Shown here: positions 44,096-54,720 of the stretch, one piece after another
How positions within the stretch are numbered: position 1 is the stretch's first letter
How the letters are laid out: each line of letters opens with the position of its first letter
Assembly (NCBI GenBank): GCA_963921935.1
Contig: OY998178.1
Span: forward strand, 50,274,951-50,338,950
Length of the DNA stretch: 64,000 nucleotides
Origin: Galeruca laticollis
Lineage: Eukaryota > Arthropoda > Insecta > Coleoptera > Chrysomelidae
Reading direction: 5' to 3'
The notes under the pieces: model-generated
Database searches by the model: none
The model's input: only the letters and a program-made list of their open reading frames with translations
Told to the model about the DNA's origin: nothing
Translations under genes and position numbers: made by a program

Positions 44096-45946
44096 TTTCA
44101 TCAAAGATTTAAAAACAGTAGAGAAATAGTTAAAAACGACAGAGAAAGATTTAAAACAGACCAGTTTGACCTAAGATAATTAGATGCATTAGTAAAGAAA
44201 ATAGAAGCTAATCCCAATGATATCAGTTTCATTAGTGATAGTGCCAGAACTGAAATAGTGAATTTGAGACCCAGTCAGGTTACCAAGCCACCTATATATG
44301 ATGGCCAATCATCTTGGGAGACAAGTCGACGACAATTTGAAGCAACAGCTAGTGCCAATGGGTGGAATGATCAAGAGAAAGCCTCCACCCTTATGATTGC
44401 TCTTCGTGGACAAGCCGCATGCATTCTGCAATTATTTCTCTAAGGCAACCCTAGCTATTACGTTATTATCCGAACTTTGGAGAACAGGTATGGATAGCCA
44501 CAATTAAAACAAGTTTTCCAAAGTCAATTGAAGGTGAGCATGCAAATATTAGACGAGAGCCTCCAAGAATATGGAAGTGGCATAGGAAGAGTATTGAGTT
44601 TAGCCTATCCACAGGCACCTAAAGAATTTTCAGAACAATTTGGCGTTCATGCATTCATTGATGGCTCAAGAGATACAGAAATGCAACAAGCCCATCGATT
44701 ACGCCACCGTCTAACACTAGAAGAAGTATTCACTCACTTTTGCTCAAGAATTTGAAGCTGCTAATGGTATTTCCAAAACGGGACGTTCAAAATTACGAGC
44801 AATACACTTCTAGGATAAGAATTTAACCGAAGTTATGGCCGGAATCAAAACCCTACTGAAAGGCACGCTACAAAGTCGTACACAAATTCAAGAATCCCAG
44901 AAATGTTTCAACTGCGGAAGAATTTGACATCTGCAGAGAACATGTAGATTTCCAATCAAGATCTCGAAGGCAAGTTAGGAACTCAGACAACATCGAAATA
45001 ACGTACATCCTCGCAGAGCCCAGTTAGGAACAGAGCTCATAGCCCCACAAGAAACAACCCTAGAAGATCATCTCCATACCGAAGTCGATCACCAACACCT
45101 AATCGGCTCTAATATCAGCAACCAACAAAACTACTAAAAGTCGACTATTTGGGTCGGTCCTTGACTAAAACCATTCAAAGCCCCACGATTCGCTCATATT
45201 ATTTGTTTAAAAATAGCCGAAATTCAACTGTCGACACTGGGGTAACTAGATCATTTGAACTCCCAGATATGTCGACACAGAAATACGCAAGAACACCTAA
45301 AAACCTTGTGCTGGAAACCGCAAGTGGTCATTCTACTCATATTTTGGGACAAGTAACAAGCATCCATTCGAATTGGAAACACTCATTTTTGGTAACAAAC
45401 AATATAGACGAATGTGTTTTGGGTTTAGATATTATGCAAGACAAATTTGTGATAGATTTGAAAAACAAACCTGTATCCATCGACAACGAAATAGCAATCC
45501 TCGGTGGTGAGAATGATCAATTGCACAAAATGAAAGTTATAGTTGATGAAAAAATAATAATTCCGGCAATTTCAGGAAGCATCGTCATGACTCATCTTAA
45601 AGTAAAATCTATAGATCTGACTATTGGGTTTATTGAACCACGTGAACCTACAGAAGATGGAGTAATGCTAGCCAAATGTCTGGTAAAAATAGAACAGCAA
45701 ATTCCCGTTCGCGTAGCCAATACATCTAGAAGACCAGTTGAACTAAAGAAAAATCACGAGTTGGAATATTGTAAATCAGTGAAGAGCATAGTGAATTTAC
45801 GAGATAATCCCAAACCCGAAAAAGAGCCACAAAATGAAGTCGACGACCAACTTATAGAGACACTCATCAAAGACTTTGACAAACTAACGCTCGATTTGAG
45901 GGACACGTTCTATTTGAGCGATACATTCAACTTGATAGTAACGTAA
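44096..45946 (+). pseudogene. Ty3/Gypsy gag-protease remnant, element 2
   Basis: The gag N-part KNSREIVKNDRERFKTDQFD is followed by the core VTKPPIYDGQSSWETSRRQF and EKASTLMIALRGQA (44258-44440), then SEQFGVHAFIDGSRD. A zinc knuckle near 44906-44945 reads KCFNCGRI-stop-HLQRTCRFP, with TGA in place of the Gly codon. The open 265-codon segment 45149-45946 carries a retropepsin-like site STVDTGVTRSFE and conserved NIDECVLGLDIMQDKFVIDL. No RT follows: the frame ends at 45946 next to an oppositely oriented gypsy. Confidence 0.85.
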
Positions 45947-46177
45947 ACTGTACCGTTTGGTTCTTCCTGTACCGAAGAGGTGAGGCGGTCACCGTTCTTT
46001 GGGATGCAATATTAGGGGGAGCAAGATATATGGCTTGAATTAGAGTTTTTTTATGTACCGTGACAGTAATTAGGATGTTTAGGTTAAAGTTTATTCTAAA
46101 CTTATCAATCTAGATTGCGCCACTTTCTTTTCTGTACGTCGCCTCGGCACCAAACCTATCTCTCGATTGAAGGTTTG

Positions 46178-46197
46178 TGACACCTGCTCGGGTGCCA
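46178..46197 (-). promoter_or_regulatory. Primer-binding site beyond LTR of gypsy element 3
   Basis: The minus strand reads TGGCACCCGAGCAGGTGTCA directly after the LTR end. Its position downstream of this LTR, rather than of a 5' LTR beside gag, suggests a tandem LTR-internal-LTR-internal arrangement. Confidence 0.55.
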
Positions 46198-46998
46198 TGT
46201 GTGAGGGTTCGTCAGTGTAATAGAGCATAAAAGGGGTTGGATGGTTAGATATATTTCTTTATTCAACCTACAATAAATATCTACAATTAAAACCTGAAAC
46301 TCTGTACAATAAGCATGTATACAAGATTTATTGGTCCTGGAGGCGAAGAGTCCCTCTAGGGTGGTCGTCGGATTGGGTCGCGGATTATTCTTCTCGGTTG
46401 TCCAGCTTCCTCACTGAGACGCCAGGTTCCTATAACCAAAAGGGTGTGTGTGTCAGGGTCGAGATCCCGCGTTCAATGCACAGCGTGATTTCGGAGGTCG
46501 GGAGTTTGCTTCCGTCCCGGGCTCAACGCGCTCCGGAATTTCGGCTAATCGGAAAGGCCATGGTCCTGCGCTCAACACGCTGCAGGGCTTGACCTAGGGT
46601 AGTTGGCGTCCGCCCTAAGCTTCACACGCTTTAGGACTTCGTCCGATATACAGGTTCCCTTAGCGTCTAGCCTCGAGTTCAACGCACACCGAGGGATCAA
46701 CGAGAAGCGGGATATTTATGTGTTCACGATTCCTAAGCTAAACACGCTCCGGAATATAGTGTAACACTTCGGTTATTTTCAGTTGAAGCTTCCTATCGTT
46801 ATTTTACGTAAGGTAGAGCTTGCCTGGTATATCGCAGAACGTATGCTTTGGTAGTATCGGTTAAGTTATTAGGGGAGAGGCGAAGGTGCTGCCCTCTCGG
46901 TGCTGGGTGCCCAACTCTGTCTAGTTTGGCTCGTGTAGAGTTCTGTTTTCTGACTACTTATCGGGGTTATTTTATGTTCAGACGACTGTGTCGTTACA
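46198..46998 (-). repeat. LTR of gypsy element 3 (~800 bp)
   Basis: On the minus strand it begins TGTAACGACACAG right after a polypurine tract (CCTGGGAGGGG) and ends CCTCACACA next to a TGG primer site. AATAAA signals lie near 46330 and 46255. The 3' end of the gag-pol reading frame appears to run into it. Confidence 0.7.
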
Positions 46999-48044
46999 CC
47001 CCTCCCAGGTCGTAAAAAATTTGGGACAAAATTTTGGTTCCTCGTCAGTGGCGAGGGACGCTGTAGTGATCGGTTTTTTCTGCTTGGCTTAGTTCCGTAC
47101 TGTATGCTAATACTCTCTCCGTTGGCTAGCCTGTATCGGTACCTTTTCCTTCCTGTCTTCGGCTTATTTCTTATTTGCTCCGGCACGCGTTGAATTAGTG
47201 GTCTTTCACCGGTAGGGACTGGTTTCTCCTTCCTATCAACTGGTTCCATTTGTGCTCTACTGATTTTCCTGGTGTTGGAGGTCGGTCCAATTCTCTCTCT
47301 TCGATTTGTCATATGGCATCGTCGTACAGGTCGAGTACGTCTTCCATCTCTGCGGTTTGTTTTATTACCTTTACTGGAGGTGGGTAGTGGTCCTATGACG
47401 TCGGAGCTCACTGTGTGCCATGGTTCTTGAGGGATCTTGGTCGATTGCGTTCGACTCGGCGTTTTTAGTTTCGACGGCTTATATTTCTGGCAGCTTTGGC
47501 ACTCTCTTACGAAGTTAGCTGTGTTTCTGAACATCCCTGGCTAATAGTATTTCCTGGCTAGTCGTGCTATTGTTTTTGCTATTCCCAGGTGTCCTGATGT
47601 CTGACTGCTGTGGTTTTCTTCTATTATTTTCTGTTGCTCACTTTTGGGGATGCATAGTTTCCACGGGTTTGACATTTCTGTCTCCTTCAAGTCATATTTA
47701 TCCCAAAAGTGTTTGTATAATTTGCCGTCTGTGATTGTGAAATCCGAATGCTTTTGCGGTTGTGTTACTACTTCTGTTTTTTTCTTTTCGTACCAAACTG
47801 CTTTACTTTTCTCCGGTGCTACGTTAATGTAGTCTATCGGATTCCTCGGTCTATACCGCTGTTTGATTGGTGTATTGTGTTTAAGTTTTATTGTGTGTTC
47901 TGCCAATGGTGTTACTCTCCGTCTGTTGTTGAACTTTTTTATTTCTGTTTCTAAAAACTTTTCTAGTCTTTTCTTTTCTAATGCTGGTAGTTCCGGATTA
48001 ATATTAAACATGGGGTTGGCTTCTGTTTGATTCAATTCTTCCAT
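46999..48044 (-). pseudogene. Gypsy element 3 pol, internally deleted
   Basis: The frame 48044-47541 begins with the pre-RT region (NPELPALEKKRLEKFLE, TIKLKHNTPIKQRYRP) and jumps to IDYINVAPEKSKAVWYEK. RT and RNase H are absent. It continues through the integrase zinc domain (ENHSSQTSGHLGIAKTIARL, then CQSCQKYKPSK) and the first core motif EPWHTVSSDVIGPLPTSS, after which the rest of the integrase catalytic core is missing. Basic Arg/Lys-rich sequence leads to the polypurine tract. Both losses look like clean internal deletions. It cannot encode an active polymerase or integrase. Confidence 0.85.
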
Positions 48045-48182
48045 GTTAACTACTGCCTGTTGTCTTTTGTTATTGTTTCCTATACTCTGTAATCTTTCTA
48101 TGAATGCTTCATCTTCGTGTATCCTTTCTTCCTGTTCTATTTTTTGTATTTTTCTGTTGTCCGTTTTCTTGTGATTTTCCTG

Positions 48183-48701
48183 TTAATCCTTTGTGCATTG
48201 TACGGTGTGATCTATCTGTGTTAGTTTGTTATAAATTTCTTGCTCTTCTGGGGTTAAGTCGGTTACTTCTTTTAACAGGTCTGTCCACGGTATTTTTCTC
48301 TCTGCAATATCTGCTACTCCTAGAATTGCTTCGTCTTCTAGGTTCGGTATATAGAGAAATTTTGTCGCGCTCTCTCGTTTAGCTATTGTACACGGAATAA
48401 CAAAGCTCTTTGTAATTTTAATTTTATATCCGTTTTCTGAAGTAACCGCCGTATTTTCTAGGTTAGTCCTATATTTGGAGTGTTTAATTTTGTTCAGGCC
48501 TTTTGTTCCTATGTATGATTTCTGTGCTCCTGTGTCGATTAACGCGTTTAATTGTTGTTGGTTAAGGGTAAAAATTGTTATGTGCGGTCTTTTATTTTCT
48601 AATATATCGTAACTGTTCGTAGTGGAGGATTTTATTGTGCTCATATCTTGCCTCTCGAAGAATCGGCCCTTGTGACGTTTCCCGAATTCCGGCAACTGCA
48701 T
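48183..48701 (-). CDS. Gypsy element 3 protease region
   Basis: Open frame with a retropepsin active site LNALIDTGAQKSYIGTKGL, a flap-like region and IPNLEDEAILGVADIAE (the hydrophobic-Gly block that closes retropepsins). Just upstream, in another frame at about 48690-48750, FCSHCGTIGTPSNKCSC is a zinc knuckle in which the usual His is Thr. It would normally be part of a gag-pol polyprotein. Confidence 0.85.
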   Translation of the reverse strand: MQLPEFGKRHKGRFFERQDMSTIKSSTTNSYDILENKRPHITIFTLNQQQLNALIDTGAQKSYIGTKGLNKIKHSKYRTNLENTAVTSENGYKIKITKSFVIPCTIAKRESATKFLYIPNLEDEAILGVADIAERKIPWTDLLKEVTDLTPEEQEIYNKLTQIDHTVQCTKD

Positions 48702-48785
48702 TTATTTGACGGTGTTCCTATTGTTCCACAATGACTGCAAAATAATATTTGTCTCCCGTAGCAAGTTTCTTTTCTATGTCTTCTT

Positions 48786-49541
48786 TTACCGCATCTCCAG
48801 CAACAATCTTGTCGGTTGAAATTCGGTAATTTGCTCTTGTTTTGCGGACTCCGTGCCGCTGTCGTAATTAGTCTTACTCTCGGGTTTGCCTGCTTTCTCG
48901 ATCTCTTTTCGGATACTTCCTATTCCGTCTATTCGCCGTGTGAGGTCTCTTATTGATGCGATTTCATTTCTTTGGACATGAAGTTTGTATTTCGGATTCA
49001 TATTTCTATATATTCTTTCTAGTTTTTGGCTATTGTTGAAGCCCGTGTGTCTCCGCATTGATGTCTGAATTTCTGTGATATAATGTTTAAACGGTTCGTT
49101 TTCTCCTTGTTTTCTCTCCATTATCTTTTCTTCTAAGTATGTTGATAAATCTAATGATACATAAAATGTTTCGAAATCATCTACGAAATCTTGCGAAATT
49201 TCCCAGAGATGTTTATTATTCCGGTTCCAAAGAATTGCTTTGCCTTTTATCACTTCTGGCAGAGCTCTAAGTATAACTTCGTCGTTTAGCTGGTAACATG
49301 TTTTGAGTTCTTGCAACCTTTCGATGAACTCTATCGGGTCTTTGGAGCCGCCATCAAAGTATATTCCCCATCTCCTTATTTTGTCCAGTTCTGTGCAATC
49401 TACGTGTTTGTGATTGTACCTATTATGTCTACCTTCGGACTCGCTGTCTTCGGCAGTGTATATTCTTTCTCTAGGTTTTTCAGATTCTGTGATAAAATTT
49501 ATATCGGTAGAAATTTTAAAACTAGAATTTCGGAACTCCAA
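48786..49541 (-). CDS. Gypsy element 3 gag
   Basis: Open frame of 251 codons. The capsid-like core contains GGSKDPIEFIERLQELKTCY, VIKGKAILWNRNNKHLW, DFETFYVSLDLSTYLE and QGENEPFKHYITEIQTSMRR, matching Retrotrans_gag of Ty3/Gypsy elements. The downstream frame change before the zinc knuckle is consistent with frameshift expression or decay. The 5' LTR and leader are missing: PLE sequence starts within about 30 bp. Confidence 0.85.
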   Translation of the reverse strand: MEFRNSSFKISTDINFITESEKPRERIYTAEDSESEGRHNRYNHKHVDCTELDKIRRWGIYFDGGSKDPIEFIERLQELKTCYQLNDEVILRALPEVIKGKAILWNRNNKHLWEISQDFVDDFETFYVSLDLSTYLEEKIMERKQGENEPFKHYITEIQTSMRRHTGFNNSQKLERIYRNMNPKYKLHVQRNEIASIRDLTRRIDGIGSIRKEIEKAGKPESKTNYDSGTESAKQEQITEFQPTRLLLEMR

Positions 49542-49564
49542 TGAGCTATGACAACAAATAATTA

Positions 49565-50030
49565 GATTCTAACTAATCAAATCATTTATTAGAAAACCAA
49601 CACATTTTCGACCCAAATTTTGAAATTCTCCATGTAGTCGGTAAATCCTTTAGTTTAAATTTATTAGAGGCCCTTGCGATTAACAAAAATAAATATTCAG
49701 GTAATATTCTTAACGACCAAATATATATCAATCACTCTCCTTTATTAAACCGTTTTACGTAGATGATAGCTTAGGAATATTTGTAGTGAATGAATTCCCA
49801 GGTAATTTCTTTCAATACCTTTGTTAACATTAGTAAATAGAATGATGTATTTATGCACTGTATATATTGAGACATTTTTATATTATACCTTCATTCGTTT
49901 TGACAAAGCTATTGTGTTAGTGAAACGCGTCAACTAGTTTAAATTGATCATTAGATCAAATAAATTAAGTTTCAAACAAATTATATTGTTTTATTTCATC
50001 GTACAGTATGGATCTTCATCAAGTAAAAGC
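49565..50030 (+). mobile_element. Penelope-like element 3' end, second PLE family
   Basis: Plus-strand frame 49567-49760 reads SNHLLENQHIFDPNFEILHV, then LNLLEALAINKNK and NDQIYINHSPLLNRF, the C-terminal end of the GIY-YIG domain of Penelope-like elements, differing from copies 1-4. A later stretch TTGACAAAGCTATTGTG with GTGAAACGCGTC at 49900-49932 resembles the degenerate hammerhead/terminal-repeat motif of PLEs, followed by TTTCATCGTACAGTATGG. Confidence 0.7.
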
Positions 50031-51475
50031 CTCATCTATGCAATAATGGAATATTACACTCTATCACTTATATCGAAGTCATATGTGATATTATTGCTAG
50101 AAATGCAGGTATTTACTAGTTTTTGTGTGTTACAACTTAATAGGTAGGCCTGGTAGATGCATTTTGTAGATTAGACGAAGAGTGAAATTTATCCGTTTAC
50201 TAATAAAGTTACTGAGAGATAATTGGAAAAAAGTTTTTCCTTCTGATCGCTATTTAACAATCTGCAAGATCGACGAGAGATTATATAATAATTTACATAG
50301 CAACCGACGAAGAGTTTCGCATAAAAGGAATATTTAAGACATTCTCAATAGATTACTACTCTTGATCTAGATCAACGAAAATTAAGACATGCCGGGCATG
50401 TTCTTCGATATAAAATCTCCGGAATCGTGTATATGTAAATAGTGCGAGAGTATCAGAGCAACGAACGCCTCGTAATTATTAGTGTTACGAACAGGCGCAT
50501 TGTCTTATCTGATGGGCTCCCCTTAATTGACTCATTACATTATTGAGCGCCTAAGTGTGCACTAGTAAAAAATTTCTCGCCGTTAAGATAAGACTCATAC
50601 CTCTATCTTTTCTCATTTTTTCTGCTCGTTACCGTAGTCTGCTACCACACGATTATCTTGATGTCCGATAAGAGTTATGGAACTATACCTTAATTTTATA
50701 CGTACTGGTACTACTTGGAATCTATGCTATTAATGAGTTCTAATCTGAAATAAAGTGTTCTCGATCTAGTACACTGTAAAATATTTTAGAAAACAAATAC
50801 GAATGTTTCGCAATTTGGTGCCAATTACTGGCTGGAAAGTAAGTTGAAAAATATTTTTATATATTACTCGTCGCAGTACTTGATTTTTTCTTTATCGGCT
50901 TACAAGTAGGTAGTCTTCGTCTATAAAATTCCCAAACAATAATGGGCAATTTATGTATAATGGAAGTAACAGATATGTTGCATTTAGAATATAATACAAG
51001 TTGGGTTGATACAGATAATAAAATATAAAATAATTAACAGATACAATATAAAATTTCACCTTATGGAAAGTCCCTATAGCGATTATGCAGGAGATAAAAT
51101 GAAATAATATAAAAGTTTACCAACTTTTAACTTTTCTGTCTTATTTTCTCTGCATGGATGTGTGCAATCGAGAGATTGTTGATTATTTCATGTTTCGTAC
51201 AAATAACCCTACTTCTATCAAGTATTTTTGTCGTTTGTATCATTATGAGAAAAAATTCAAAACTTCAATGTTCGAAGTGTACAGAGTTTTTTTTCCGAGA
51301 AGTACGTAATGAAATTGCGTAAATACGTAAAATAGAAATTGGTGTTTTCGTAAGTACTTTTTTATTATATTATTATAAAAGAAAGCTGGAAGCAGAAAGA
51401 TCTTTCAACATCTACTGAAACGTTGTTCTTTATGGTGCCAAACATCTATTTCTATTGGCCAGTAAATATGCCTTA
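50031..51475. other. AT-rich DNA without recognised genes
   Basis: No protein family or repeat boundary identified. Confidence 0.5.
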
Positions 51476-52059
51476 TACCGGGTGTCCCACTTAACTTTTC
51501 GGGGTTTTGATCGCTTATTGCTCAAATAGTTTTAGGAATAGAAACATGCGGTTCTCGTCAGTTCTTTTGAAATTTATGAAAGTGCTTTTCTCAATAATGA
51601 GATATCTTATCGTAATGCCGGTTTGACCGGAAATTAACACGGCGATTTTTAGGTATAGGGCAACTTTGTTATTTTAAATAAAACACACTGTATATTTTTA
51701 GTATAACACAAAGCTCAATCTTCAAGCTTTCTAAACATATATTGTTTGTGCTGTTTCTTCCGCAAATTATGGCCTAAAATTTGAGTTTAACAACTTTAAG
51801 CATTTTCTGAGGCAATTTATTATAAATGTGGATAAAATTAACAATTTTGAACGTAAACACATTTAACAAAAAAGAATTTTATAACAAATTTCAAAATTGT
51901 GTCCTTGGACGGAGATACACATTTGCCATCTTTGATAACTAGGGTATTTGGAATAAGATTTATATATTTTTTAAGTAGGCTTTGCTTAGTGACAGCAAAT
52001 AATTATTTCACGCGAACTGTCAGTTTACCACAATTAGTTTTCTTATTTCTCTTTGAAAA

Positions 52060-52960
52060 ATGTACACTTTATCTGAAAAAGAAAAGTGTGTAATATTGTT
52101 TGCAGAAACGAAGTCAATTGTGGTGACACAAAGAAGATTTCGAAGAATGTTTAATAAACAACCACAAAGTGATAATGCAATAAGAAGTTGGTACCGTCAG
52201 TTATGGGACACAGGCACACTTGCTCATCAAAAAAGAGAGCGTAATCAAGATAATTTATTAAATAACGTTATTCAAGTTTAAGAAGCTGTAGAAGTAAATT
52301 CCACATCAGTTAAAAAAATGGTTAGCACTACGGGCGTTTCTAGGAGCACACTTCATAGGATTTTAAAAGAACAATTAAAATTAAAGGCTTACAAATTTCA
52401 CTTGGTGCAAGAATTGACAGAGATTGACAATGGCGTGCGCGTTAATTTTTGCCGCCAAGGTTTAAGATTATTTAGAAGAATTAATTACAGAAATCTTCTT
52501 ATTATGTCTGACGAGGCTACTTTCCACCTAAATGGTCAAGTAAATAGACACAACTGTCGCATTTGGGGTTCAGCGAACTCCCACAGAACTACTGAATATG
52601 TGAGAGATTCACTTAAAGTAACTGTATGGCGTGTCATGAGTTCTACAAATATTTATGGCCGATTTTTCTTCAGTAAACCTATCGTTACCGCAGTAAATTA
52701 TGTAGATATGCTACAACTGTACTTTCTCCGCAGTTTCAGCAAGATAATTTATTACAAACATGTTACTTTAAGCAGGATGGTGCAAGTCCACACTATGCTA
52801 TGATCACTAGAGAACTTTTGAATGAAACATTTGGTGAAAGGTGGATTGGAAGAAGAGGTCCAGTGAGGTGTCCACCGCGATCACCTGATTTAACAGTACC
52901 GGTTTTTTTCTTTTGGGGTTACATCAAAGATCGATGTTACAACCCAGAGAGAGAGAGAGA
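52060..52960 (+). pseudogene. Transposase of the 51478 element, broken
   Basis: MYTLSEKEKCVILFAETKSI, VTQRRFRRMFNKQP and AIRSWYRQLWDTGTLAH form the N-terminal HTH. A stop at about 52279 precedes VKKMVSTTGVSRSTLHRILK (second HTH). DDE motifs: LLIMSDEATFHLNGQ (first Asp) and, after a frameshift near 52738, CYFKQDGASPHYAM (second Asp) and PPRSPDLTVPVFFFWGYIKD (third Asp). A (GA)n run at 52949-52970 has probably expanded at the C-terminus. Confidence 0.88.
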
Positions 52961-52970
52961 GAGAGAGAGA
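52949..52970. repeat. (GA)n microsatellite
   Basis: Eleven or so GA units at the 3' end of the transposase gene. Confidence 0.9.
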
Positions 52971-53229
52971 TGTTGATAGCTAGTTTTCGAAACTTAATTA
53001 GAAGATGGCGAATGTGTGTAAACGTCCAAGGACATCATTTTGGGAATTTGTTGCATTAATATTTTTTGTTAAAAGTCTTTATGTCCAAGAATTGTTAATT
53101 TTGTTGACATTTTTGAAAAGTTGCCTTAGAAAATCCTTAACGTTGTTTAACTTAAATTTTAGGCCATATTTTTCAGGAAAAGTAGCACAAACTACATATG
53201 TTTAGAAAGCTTACACTCAAAGAAATTTA

Positions 53230-53900
53230 CCAGAATATACAACAGGAATTCGGCGAATTTTACAGGAAATTCCCCCTATATAAGCGACAGCAGGAATATT
53301 TGTTAATTGTACGTGACAATTCCGGTCTTTTAATTCCTCTAGAAATAACAAGTTTTAGATTAGTTAATGTAACCAAACTGCAGTTTGTCATTTCTACAGG
53401 AATATAATGATGTGACGAAATCCGGAATATGCTTTACTATTTACAGAATCGTTACATTGATTTAACTGGAATTTTCCAGTGGATTTTAATGAACTACCAA
53501 ACTTTTACCGGAGGTGTAATTTCGAATTAACAGGAATTTCCTGTTCAATAAATGAACTAGATAGTTGTATTCGAAGCTTCGAACTTCAGTTTTTACAAGA
53601 GTTTCCATTAATTAACACTGAACTAAAACAGGAATTACTTTACTTATATCGGAACTGTGGTATCGATTTACAGGAATTTTCCGTTGAATTAAAGAACTTT
53701 CGTTCATACATTACAGTAATAGTTAGTTGTATTCGAAGCTTATAACTTGAGCTTTTACAGGAATTTCCTGTATTTACCTAGTATTTAACTGGAATTTCTT
53801 GCATTTCCTATTCAATTAACTATGTAGTTTTGACAGTAATTTCCATCTGTAGTTGTAATTTTTTTCCATGGAATTTTACTGGAAGTTTCCGATTAGTTCT
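53230..53900. repeat. Left subterminal array of ACAGGAATT repeats
   Basis: Direct and inverted copies of (A)ACAGGAATTYC, several as full palindromes such as ACAGGAATTTCCTGT (53537 and 53757) and CTGGAATTTTCCAG (53467). Such arrays serve as transposase-binding regions in CACTA elements; here that role is inferred. Confidence 0.75.
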
Positions 53901-54720
53901 ACCGTGGAGCATTGTTGTAATTTAGGGTACTTACTGTCAGTATTCAAGTGTTATTTTGTAATTTTTGTAAAGCATTCTGTCTCAAGAGTGACTTCGCGAA
54001 TATGTATCTGGAATTGAGGGAGAATTTTCCACATATTTATTGTAGAGTATCTTAACAGTATTCTAACGAATTAGAGAGACATTCGTTGAATACCAGTATC
54101 GAGAGACTCTGTAATAAATACAAAGAAAGTTTTTCCCTGATTCCGGACACATATTAGCGAATTTCATTATAAAAGCCTAAAATTATTTTCTGTGGACAAC
54201 TACCTTTAGAGGTGCCCGCTATTGTATAAGAACGACTTACAATCCCTAATCAGCAAATGAATACAAACCAAGGAATAAACCAGGTAGACAACTAAGTACA
54301 ACTACAATTAATAAAAGATATGTAATAGTTCCATAGTTCAATACCCATTAAACAAAGTAAGTACTTCCAATATAGGTTGGGTATAAAAAATATAAAATTC
54401 AGAATGTTAAAGTTTAAATTCGTTTATTAAAAAACAGTATTTTTTGAGAAGAAATGTAATAAAAGAAAAACAAGAAATAAGAATTTGTGGCGCTTACCGT
54501 AATGCCAATACTTTATCCACGATTACGGATTTGCCATATCAGCACTGCAAGGTCGTAACGAGGGTTAAAATATTGGATTTACGGAATACAAGTTCAGTTT
54601 GTCTAAAACTAAATAATAATGAACATAGAAACAATAATAAACCTAAACTACAGGTAAGAGTTTTATTTGCAGCCATTTGAGGACAATCTTTTTTGAATTA
54701 ACAGTTACGGACCCACTTAC

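Noticed and set aside
47644..48382. Cys/Phe-rich plus-strand frames opposite the gypsy pol and protease
   Set aside because: Antisense shadows of the minus-strand gag-pol.
49896..49935. Definite hammerhead ribozyme in the second PLE family
   Set aside because: GAAACGC and a short stem are present, but the CTGATGA core reads TTGACAA, so it is only noted as PLE terminal-repeat-like.
53400..53745. Frame rich in Glu/Leu/Phe within the nested element
   Set aside because: Coincides with the subterminal ACAGGAATT array, so its regularity comes from the DNA repeat.
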